From: Nitrobacter sp051535215
GTDB taxonomy: Bacteria; Pseudomonadota; Alphaproteobacteria; Rhizobiales; Xanthobacteraceae
Length of the DNA: 64,000 nt
Assembly (NCBI RefSeq): GCF_051535215.1
Contig: NZ_JBPPLY010000001.1
Span: forward strand, 1 to 64,000
Direction of reading: 5' to 3'
Part shown: positions 1 to 6,619 of the stretch, piece after piece
Numbering within the stretch: position 1 is the first letter of the stretch
Layout of the letters: the number at the start of each line of letters is the position of its first letter
The notes under the pieces: model-generated
Told to the model about the DNA's origin: nothing
Seen by the model: only the letters and a program-made list of their open reading frames with translations
Databases searched by the model: none
Made by a program: the position numbers and the translations under genes

Positions 1-2
1 CC

Positions 3-476
3 ATGCACAATCTCGCGGTGCTCGACGCCGATGGCGGCGGCAAGGGCGCCAACTACACGAGCGCGGCGCAATGGTTCCGCAAGGCGGCCGAGCGCGGCGT
101 CGCCGACAGCCAGTTCAACCTCGGCATCCTCTATGCCCGCGGCATCGGCATCGAACAAAATCTCGCCGAATCCTACAAGTGGTTCAGTCTCGCCGCCGCC
201 CAGGGCGACGTTGATTCCGGGCGCAAGCGTGACGAGATCGCCAAGCGGCTCGATCCGCAGACGCTTGCCGCGGCCAAGCAGGCGGTTCAAACCTTCGTAC
301 CCAAGCCTCAGCCGGACGATGCGGTCGGTGTCGCGAGCCCCGCCGGCGGATGGGACGGCGCGGCCGCGCAGCCCGACGCAAAACCCTTCGCCACGACCAA
401 GCCCCTGGCCAAAACCACGGCAGCCCGCTCCGCACCGGGCAAGCAATCGATGGCTACCAGACAGGCTACGCGTTAA
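3..476 (+). CDS. SEL1-repeat protein, C-terminal part (cut by window edge)
   Basis: The frame is open to the left edge, so this is the 3' end of a longer gene and the first ATG here is probably internal. About 70 residues form one complete and one partial SEL1-like helical repeat (AAERGVADSQFNLGILYARG, then ESYKWFSLAAAQGD). A low-complexity tail rich in Pro, Ala and Lys follows. SEL1 repeats are protein-protein interaction scaffolds. In related alphaproteobacteria this arrangement ends long polar or peptidoglycan-associated proteins of the PodJ/SEL1 type, but the diagnostic N-terminus is outside the window. The family is secure; the specific role is not. Confidence 0.75.
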   Translation: MHNLAVLDADGGGKGANYTSAAQWFRKAAERGVADSQFNLGILYARGIGIEQNLAESYKWFSLAAAQGDVDSGRKRDEIAKRLDPQTLAAAKQAVQTFVPKPQPDDAVGVASPAGGWDGAAAQPDAKPFATTKPLAKTTAARSAPGKQSMATRQATR

Positions 477-670
477 TCCCGTTAGTCACCGAACGCTGGG
501 ACCTGAGCGGGAGCCGGGCGAAAAAGCCGGGCCGTGCCGAATTCTTTAACCCCGGCCGCTGATGATTTCGGTTATGCAAGTGATGCGGCCTGCAACCTCG
601 CCGCTCACCGAAGGTCCATGCTGCGGAAAGGCGCCGGCCGGTCCGCGGCCAAATCCGAAACCGAACGCGC

Positions 671-1597
671 GTGCAACTCTATCTCCCGATCGCCGATCTT
701 CCGGTCAACGTATTCCTCATCCTGGCGATGGGCGCGGCGGTGGGTTTCGTATCGGGCATGTTCGGCATCGGCGGCGGCTTCCTGATGACGCCGCTGCTGA
801 TCTTTGTCGGCATCACGCCTGCGGTCGCGGTCGCGACGGTCGCGAGCCACATCGCGGCTTCCTCTTTCTCCGGCGCGCTGTCCTACTGGCGAAAACGCGC
901 GATCGATCCGATGCTCGCGCTGATCCTGTTGGGCGGCGCTACGGCCGGAACCATGCTCGGCGTCTGGACCTTCACGCAGTTGCGCGCGCTGGGTCAGCTC
1001 GATCTTTTGATCGCACTGTCCTATGTGGTGCTGCTGTCCGGCGTCGGCGGAGCGATGTTCTGGGAGGGATTGCGCGCCATGCGGCGTGCCCGGCATGGTC
1101 AGGTCGTGCCGCCGCGGCGCTCCGGCGGTCACGGCTGGATCCACGGTCTGCCGCTGAAAGTCCGTTTCAAGCGTTCCAAAATCTATCTGTCTGCGATCCC
1201 GGTCGTCGCTATCGGACTTGCCATCGGCTTCATCGGCGCGATCATGGGCATCGGCGGCGGCTTCATCCTGGTGCCGACGCTGATCTACCTGCTGCGCATA
1301 CCGACATCGACGGTGATCGGCACCTCCATGCTGCTCACCCTCGTCACCATGACGTTCGCCACCGTACTGCACGCCGCCACCAACCATCTTGTCGACGTCG
1401 TGCTCGCATTGATCCTAATGACCGGCGGCGTGACAGGCGCGCAATTCGGCGCACGCGCCGGCCAGCGCATCCGCGGCGAACACCTGCGCCTGCTGCTCGG
1501 GCTGTTGATCCTGGCGGTCGGAATCCGCTTTGCGGTCGAATTGGGTATTCGCCCCAACGACCTTTACACGGTCCGCGAAATAACGGGCGGCCCATGA
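671..1597 (+). CDS. TauE/SafE family sulfite/anion exporter
   Basis: A 308-residue polytopic inner-membrane protein with a GTG start. It has the two-fold family repeat: GFVSGMFGIGGGFLMTPLL near residue 25 and GFIGAIMGIGGGFILVPTL near residue 185. This Gly-rich motif marks TauE/SafE (DUF81) transporters, which export small sulfur or organic anions such as sulfite or sulfoacetate. Its stop overlaps the start of the next gene (ATGA), so the two are translationally coupled. That neighbour is the secreted TIGR02186-type protein often found beside this transporter subgroup. The substrate cannot be read from sequence. Confidence 0.88.
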   Translation: MQLYLPIADLPVNVFLILAMGAAVGFVSGMFGIGGGFLMTPLLIFVGITPAVAVATVASHIAASSFSGALSYWRKRAIDPMLALILLGGATAGTMLGVWTFTQLRALGQLDLLIALSYVVLLSGVGGAMFWEGLRAMRRARHGQVVPPRRSGGHGWIHGLPLKVRFKRSKIYLSAIPVVAIGLAIGFIGAIMGIGGGFILVPTLIYLLRIPTSTVIGTSMLLTLVTMTFATVLHAATNHLVDVVLALILMTGGVTGAQFGARAGQRIRGEHLRLLLGLLILAVGIRFAVELGIRPNDLYTVREITGGP

Positions 1598-2385
1598 GGA
1601 GGCGCGCAACATGCGCGGCGATGGGCCTGGCGCTGCTGCTCAGCGCTGCCTACGTTGCGGACGATGCGCGCGCCGAGCACCTGATCGTCTCGGTGTCGAA
1701 CCATCGCGTTACCGTGACGTCGAACTATTCAGGCGAGGAGCTGGTGCTGTTCGGCTCCATCGAGCGCGACGGCAATGCGGCCGTTCCGCGCAGCGGCTAC
1801 GATCTCGTCGTGACCGTCAGCGGCCCCCGCGCCGATATGGTCACGCGCCGCAAGGAGCGCCGGTTCGGCATCTGGGTAAATGCCGATTCCCGGGAATTTC
1901 TCCAGGTCCCATCCTATCTTGCGGCGTTCGCCAACCGGCCGCTAGACAAGATCGCCGCGCCGGACGTCCTGCGGCGGCAGCAGCTCGGATTGAACAACGT
2001 GCTGCTGAGGCAGCGCGTCGGCCCCGATTATGCAGACGTCGTCACGAGCGACCCGTTCCGCCGCGCCTTCATAAGGCTGCGCGCCGAACAGGGGCTGTAT
2101 CGCGAGAACACATCGGCCGTGACCTTCCTGACGCCGACCTTGTTCCGCACCAGTATTCCGCTTCCGGCGGAAGTGCCGATCGGCACCTACACCGTCGGCA
2201 TCAAGCTTCTCGCAGATGGTGCACTGATCACAAAGACCGACACGGCATTCGAAATCGTCAAGGTCGGTTTCGAACAGTTCGTCGCCACCGCCGCACGGCA
2301 GCACGGCCTCCTCTACGGCGTGGCGACGGCATGTATAGGGCTGATGGCGGGCTGGATGGCGTCGATCGTCTTCCGCAGAGACTGA
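1594..2385 (+). CDS. TIGR02186-like exported protein with C-terminal membrane anchor
   Basis: A 263-residue protein. The ATG at 1594 overlaps the upstream TGA, which fixes the start; the open frame extends far upstream only by chance. It has a Sec signal peptide (to about residue 26, ending DDARA), a beta-rich periplasmic domain beginning EHLIVSVSNHRVTVTSNYSG, and one C-terminal transmembrane helix (GLLYGVATACIGLMAGWMASIVF) with a short cytoplasmic end. It resembles the TIGR02186 family, which accompanies TauE/SafE exporters. It may act as a periplasmic partner of that exporter; the molecular function is unknown. Confidence 0.75.
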   Translation: MRRRATCAAMGLALLLSAAYVADDARAEHLIVSVSNHRVTVTSNYSGEELVLFGSIERDGNAAVPRSGYDLVVTVSGPRADMVTRRKERRFGIWVNADSREFLQVPSYLAAFANRPLDKIAAPDVLRRQQLGLNNVLLRQRVGPDYADVVTSDPFRRAFIRLRAEQGLYRENTSAVTFLTPTLFRTSIPLPAEVPIGTYTVGIKLLADGALITKTDTAFEIVKVGFEQFVATAARQHGLLYGVATACIGLMAGWMASIVFRRD

Positions 2386-2403
2386 CGATCAATCCCTGGC
2401 GCG

Positions 2404-3768
2404 CTACAACGCCCATGCGACGCCCATCGCAACGACTCCGGCGGCCATCACGGCGGTGGCGAGCCAGCCCAGCCAATACAGCTTGCCGGTGACGACAAAC
2501 CTGCCCATGACCTCGCGGCGACGCACCATCGCCATCAGCAGCACCATCACGGGCACCGCAAGCACGCCGTTGATGACCGCGCTCCAATACAACGCCTGAA
2601 TGGGGTCGACGGGCGTGAAATTGAGAGCGATCCCGATCACCGCCGACAGCGCCAGCACAGCATAGAACGCGGCCGCCTCCTTCGGCTTGCGCGCCAGTCC
2701 CACCGGCCATCGCCGCCCCTCGCCAACGGCGTAGGCGGCCGAACCCGCCAGCACCGGAATCGCCAGCAACCCGGTGCCGACGATGCCGAGCGCGAAGATC
2801 ACTTCCGCGAATCGGCCCGCAATCGGCCGCAACGCTTCCGCGGCTTGCGCCGACGTCTCGATGTCGGTCTTGCCGGCAGCATGAAACGTCGCGGCGGCGG
2901 TGAGGATGATCGCGATCGCGATCAGGCTGGAGAACGCCATCCCGACGATAGTGTCGGCGCGGATGCGGTTGAACTCCTGCCGCGCGCCATGATGCCGGTG
3001 GACCAGCGGCTGTTTCGCGGCATCGACACGCTGATCTTCGGCCTCCTGCGAAGCCTGCCAGAAGAACAGATAGGGCGAGATCGTCGTGCCCAAAATGGCG
3101 ACGACGGTGGTGAGAAACGCCGCGTTGAATTCCACGCGCGGGATCAGCAGACCCGCGACCGCCTCGCCCCAGGACACATGCGCAACCGCCAGCGCGCCGA
3201 CATAGGCGAACAGGCTCAGCGTCAGCCATTTCAGGACTGCGACATAGCGGGCGTAATCGAGAAAGATCTGCGCCACCACCGATGTGATGCCGAACAGCAG
3301 CACATAGGCAAAGGCAGGCCCGCCGAACAGCAGCTTGAACGCATCCGCCATGGCGCCGAGATCGGCGGCGACGTTGATGGTGTTGGCGATAAACAGAAGC
3401 GCGACGATGCCGTTCAGCAGGCCCGCGGGATAGTGTCGGCAGACATTGCCGGCGATGCCGTGCCCGGTGACACGCCCGACCCGCGCGGAAATTTCCTGGA
3501 TCGCCGCCATCAGGGGAAACGTCAGCACCATGGTCCAGCTCGCGGCGTAGCCGAGCTGCGCGCCGGTCTGGCTGTAGGTGCCGATGCCGGAGGGATCGTC
3601 GTCGGCCGCGCCGGTGATGAGGCCCGGACCCAGTGTTTTGAAAATGGCACGCCACCGAAACGGCTCCCGACCCTCGCCTTTCAAAGACGGGTTGGATGTG
3701 CCCAGCGCCTCATTTTTTTCGCGTACCGCTTTTGAACGTTCCATTCCCGCTCCAGCCGCGCCAGACAA
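2404..3768 (-). CDS. NRAMP-family divalent cation transporter, non-canonical metal site
   Basis: A 454-residue protein with about 11 transmembrane helices and NRAMP (SLC11) features. The start is at 3768, or alternatively at the Met of MERSKAV at 3744. Helix 1 carries DDDPSGIGT (residues 56-64) where Mn/Fe transporters have DPGN. The helix 6 break reads TTISPYLFFWQ (from about residue 228), without the metal-binding Met of the classical A/MPH-type motif. The fold is therefore clear, but the ligands for soft transition metals are altered, as in NRAMP-related proteins that move other divalent ions such as Mg2+. Substrate remains open. The gene lies convergently with the TIGR02186-like gene and just downstream of the EamA gene on the same strand. 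Confidence 0.85.
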   Translation of the reverse strand: MSGAAGAGMERSKAVREKNEALGTSNPSLKGEGREPFRWRAIFKTLGPGLITGAADDDPSGIGTYSQTGAQLGYAASWTMVLTFPLMAAIQEISARVGRVTGHGIAGNVCRHYPAGLLNGIVALLFIANTINVAADLGAMADAFKLLFGGPAFAYVLLFGITSVVAQIFLDYARYVAVLKWLTLSLFAYVGALAVAHVSWGEAVAGLLIPRVEFNAAFLTTVVAILGTTISPYLFFWQASQEAEDQRVDAAKQPLVHRHHGARQEFNRIRADTIVGMAFSSLIAIAIILTAAATFHAAGKTDIETSAQAAEALRPIAGRFAEVIFALGIVGTGLLAIPVLAGSAAYAVGEGRRWPVGLARKPKEAAAFYAVLALSAVIGIALNFTPVDPIQALYWSAVINGVLAVPVMVLLMAMVRRREVMGRFVVTGKLYWLGWLATAVMAAGVVAMGVAWAL

Positions 3769-3807
3769 CGCGGCCGGCCGGTGCCAGTTCCGGAAAACAG
3801 CGGCTTG

Positions 3808-4743
3808 CTAACGGGCAGGCCGTACCGAATCGGCAGCGGGACGGGTGACGAGATAGATGCCGAGCGCCACAGGCAAGATCCCGAGCAGGTCGCGGAGCGC
3901 GAGGTGCTCACCGAGCACCAGCCAGGCGAACAACATGGCGAGCGGCGGCATCAGGAAGTGATAGGCGCTTGCCGCGGTCGCGCCGCAGACCTTGAGCAGA
4001 TGAAACCACAGCACATAGGCGAGGATCGAGCCGCACAACACGAGATAGGCAAACGCCGCCAGCAGTCGCCAGCTCGGCACGATGTCGCCGACATCAGACA
4101 GCGTTGAAGCGAACGGCAGCAGCGCGACGCCGCCAGCCAGATTCTGGATGCCGTTGCCGAGCCACAGATCGCCTTTCGGCGCAAAGACCTTGAACAAGAT
4201 GGTGCCGGCCACGATCGAGGCCAGCGAAGCCAGCGTGAACGCAACGCCGTGCAGGCTGTCGGCGCCGACCGATATGCGATCCCAGACGATGAAGGCCACG
4301 CCGGCGATGCCAAGCATCAGGCCCGCGATCTTGCGCCAGGTCAGGCTTTCGCCAAGAAAGACAGCGGCCAGCACAGCGGTGAAAACCGGGTTGGCGCTGA
4401 CGATCAGGCCGCCGAGACCGGCCGAGACGGTCTGCAGGCCGATATAGCCAAGACCGAGATACAGCGCATTGTTGGCGATGCCGAGCAGCGCAAAGATCGC
4501 GACGTCGCGGCGGGAGAGTGACCAGCCCTCGCCGCGCAGCATGGCGATCCCGAAGATCAGGACGCCCGCCAGCAGAAAACGCGCTGCCAGCAAAATCAGC
4601 GGCGGACAATCGGTGACGCCGATTTTGCCGGCAACGAAGGCGAAGCTCCACAGCAGGCAGAATGCGGCAATGGCGAGCGGCAGCGTATTAAAAGTGGATC
4701 GCGGTGCGGTGGGCGAGGCAAGGGTCGGGGACGTGAGGGACAT
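3808..4743 (-). CDS. EamA/DMT family transporter
   Basis: A 311-residue integral membrane protein with two EamA repeats of five helices each, typical of drug/metabolite exporters (RhaT/YdcZ class). The first repeat starts near residue 20 (PLAIAAFCLLWSFAFVAGKIG) and the second near residue 165. The C-terminus carries the frequent PLAMLFAWLVLGEHL segment. It is divergent from the LysR gene, with 97 bp between the starts; a LysR regulator beside a DMT exporter usually controls it. Substrate unknown. Confidence 0.9.
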   Translation of the reverse strand: MSLTSPTLASPTAPRSTFNTLPLAIAAFCLLWSFAFVAGKIGVTDCPPLILLAARFLLAGVLIFGIAMLRGEGWSLSRRDVAIFALLGIANNALYLGLGYIGLQTVSAGLGGLIVSANPVFTAVLAAVFLGESLTWRKIAGLMLGIAGVAFIVWDRISVGADSLHGVAFTLASLASIVAGTILFKVFAPKGDLWLGNGIQNLAGGVALLPFASTLSDVGDIVPSWRLLAAFAYLVLCGSILAYVLWFHLLKVCGATAASAYHFLMPPLAMLFAWLVLGEHLALRDLLGILPVALGIYLVTRPAADSVRPAR

Positions 4744-4796
4744 GAGGAAGTCTCCTTTGCCCGTGATGTAGGCCGACGCCTTGTTATTTGGAAATT

Positions 4797-4813
4797 AAAT
4801 GATACAATCATGA
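4797..4813. promoter_or_regulatory. Possible LysR-type operator in the divergent intergenic region
   Basis: The 97-bp gap between the EamA and LysR starts is unusually AT-rich. It contains the small inverted repeat ATGAT-ACA-ATCAT at 4799-4811. A site between a LysR-type regulator and its divergent target is the expected place for autoregulation and target control. The arms are short and this is only a candidate. Confidence 0.3.
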
Positions 4814-4840
4814 TAAGTGGATTTTTGAATGGTATGAGCC

Positions 4841-5701
4841 ATGCTGGATCTCGAGCTGTTGCGCAGTTTCGTATCCGTGGTTGACGCCGGGGGCTTCACC
4901 CGCGCCGGCGAGCGCGTCCACCGCACCCAGTCGACCGTCAGCCAGCAGATCAAGCGGCTGGAGGACGACTTCGGCCGTCCCCTCCTCAACCGCATCGGCA
5001 AGAAGGTCATACCCACCGAGGACGGCGAGCGACTCCTGGCCTATGCGCGGAGGTTGCTGGCGTTGGCGGAGGAAACCCGCGACGTGCTGGCGCGGCCGAA
5101 AGGCGACGGCGTGGTCCGGCTCGGCATTCCTGAGGATTTCGCCGCCTATCGCCTGACCGAATTGCTGGCGAGTTTCATGCGCTCGCGTCCCGGTCTGCGG
5201 CTCGACGTCCGCGCCGACCAGAGCACGTATCTGCGCCGCGACCTCGAGCGCAGCGAACTCGATCTGGCGCTGCTCAAGCGGCCCGCCGGCGAGAAAGGCG
5301 GCATCAGCGCCTGGCTCGAACAAGTCCATTGGGTGACCAGCAAGACCCATCCCGTCAATCTGCAGACGCAATCCGTTCCGCTGATCGGCTTTCCGCAGGG
5401 CTGCCTTTATCGGGCCGGCGCCATTCACGCCATCGAAAGCGCAGGCCGAGCCTGGCACATGGCCTATACCAGTTCGAGTCTCGCGGGCATCCAGGCCGCG
5501 GTGGCCGCCGGCCTCGGCTTGAGCATTCTCTCGGAGATCGCGATTCAGCCTGCGCATCGCGTTTTGACGGCGAAAGACGGTTTTGCGCCGATCGCCAAAA
5601 CCGAGGTAGCGCTGGTCGCGGCGCCGGAGGCGGGCCCGGCCACGCTGCGCGTCGCCGATCTGCTGGCGGATTTCTGCAGTTCGATGCAGAAGGCGGCGTG
5701 A
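4841..5701 (+). CDS. LysR family transcriptional regulator
   Basis: A 286-residue protein. The N-terminal winged helix-turn-helix is textbook LysR: LDLELLRSFVSVVDAGGFTRAGERVHRTQSTVSQQIKRLE, shown here only as its start and end (LDLELLRSFVSVV to STVSQQIKRLE, residues 2-40). A linker helix and a periplasmic-binding-like effector domain (about residues 90-280) follow. It faces the EamA exporter gene, the probable regulated target. A repeat of family A starts 11 bp after the stop codon. Confidence 0.92.
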   Translation: MLDLELLRSFVSVVDAGGFTRAGERVHRTQSTVSQQIKRLEDDFGRPLLNRIGKKVIPTEDGERLLAYARRLLALAEETRDVLARPKGDGVVRLGIPEDFAAYRLTELLASFMRSRPGLRLDVRADQSTYLRRDLERSELDLALLKRPAGEKGGISAWLEQVHWVTSKTHPVNLQTQSVPLIGFPQGCLYRAGAIHAIESAGRAWHMAYTSSSLAGIQAAVAAGLGLSILSEIAIQPAHRVLTAKDGFAPIAKTEVALVAAPEAGPATLRVADLLADFCSSMQKAA

Positions 5702-5712
5702 GAGGACGCGCT

Positions 5713-5818
5713 TAGAGCATTTTCGCTTTTGATTGAATCAGAAGCGAAGCCCCAGACTGTTGTTTTTGACGCGTTTTCTTCACGCGAACCGGTTTCCACT
5801 TCGCTCGAAAACGCTCTA
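5713..5818 (+). repeat. Dispersed repeat family A, copy 1 (about 106 bp, terminal inverted repeats)
   Basis: The element begins TAGAGCATTTTCG and ends CGAAAACGCTCTA, near-perfect terminal inverted repeats of 13 bp. Inside are a small palindrome (GATTGAATC-like) and the block GACGCGTTTTCTTCACGCG. Related copies occur at 18334, 19008, 23804, 34125, 35343 and 42291. No ORF is present, so it resembles a MITE or REP-type element. It lies between the convergent LysR and pdeM genes, and its right end supplies the pdeM stop codon. Confidence 0.85.
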
Positions 5819-6556
5819 GCAACAGCGCGTCGCCGCTATCGCATGCATCCGACGGTCTCCAAGCACATGCGCAACGAAATCGGCGGCAAAAATCCTGGCG
5901 AACGCCCTGTCGCGAATGTTGAGGCCGCCCGCATAGGCACCGAACGCCGGCATCACCGCGCGCTCGCCGTCACTTGCAAAGCAGCGCCGCTCCATGGAAC
6001 GGCCACGCGTCGAGACCCGCGCCTTTGGATGCAGGTGACCCGCGATTTCTCCGACCTCACCTGTCGGCTCGTGGCGGAACACGATCCCGCCCAGCGCCAC
6101 CTCGGTTGCAACCACGCCGCCGAGATCGGACGGCAGCGCCGGATCGTGATTGCCGGAAATCCAGATCCAGTCACGCGGCGCCTGCAGAGCCGATAGCGCA
6201 TCGCGATCCGCCGCCGACAGCCGCTCGTGCGCATCGCGATCGTGAAAGCTGTCGCCGAGCGCAATCACGATGCGCGGATCATAATGCGCGATGACGGTCG
6301 CAAGCCGCGCAAGCGTCGCCTGGGTGTCATAGGGCGGCAGCAGCACGCCGCGGACGGCAAAACTCGAGCCTTTCTCCAGATGCAGGTCGGAGACGACGAG
6401 CAGCCGCTCCTGTTCCCAGAACAGCGCGCCCGACAGATCGGCAACAAACTCGACGGCTGCGACCAGCAGGGGGGAACCCGGAAGGGCGTCGTTGATGGCC
6501 AGCACGCTCAAGAGATGATCCGAATCGGAAAGAGGCTCGTCGTTTTCATAGATCAT
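5816..6556 (-). CDS. pdeM: Ligase-associated DNA damage response endonuclease PdeM (metallophosphoesterase)
   Basis: A 246-residue protein; the Met at 6556 (MIYENDEPL) is preferred over an extension to 6601. It has the calcineurin-like metallophosphoesterase motifs in order: VSDLHLEKG (D-x-H), ALGDSFHD (GD-x-x-H/D), SGNHD (GNHD) and GHLHPKARV (GHxH). These bind the two catalytic metals. PdeM is a partner of an Lhr-type helicase in a bacterial DNA repair module, and that helicase is encoded immediately upstream on the same strand. The TAG stop at 5816-5818 belongs to the end of repeat copy A1, so the gene end was set by the repeat. Confidence 0.9.
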   Translation of the reverse strand: MIYENDEPLSDSDHLLSVLAINDALPGSPLLVAAVEFVADLSGALFWEQERLLVVSDLHLEKGSSFAVRGVLLPPYDTQATLARLATVIAHYDPRIVIALGDSFHDRDAHERLSAADRDALSALQAPRDWIWISGNHDPALPSDLGGVVATEVALGGIVFRHEPTGEVGEIAGHLHPKARVSTRGRSMERRCFASDGERAVMPAFGAYAGGLNIRDRAFARIFAADFVAHVLGDRRMHAIAATRCC

Positions 6557-6619
6557 GCGAACGATCTTCCGAAAAGAGCCGAGACCAACGGAACCCGGCA
6601 AATATCGACGGCGATGGCA

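Noticed and set aside
562..1593. N-terminal extension of the TIGR02186-like gene
   Set aside because: It overlaps the TauE/SafE gene in another frame and contains no domain; the signal peptide begins at 1594.
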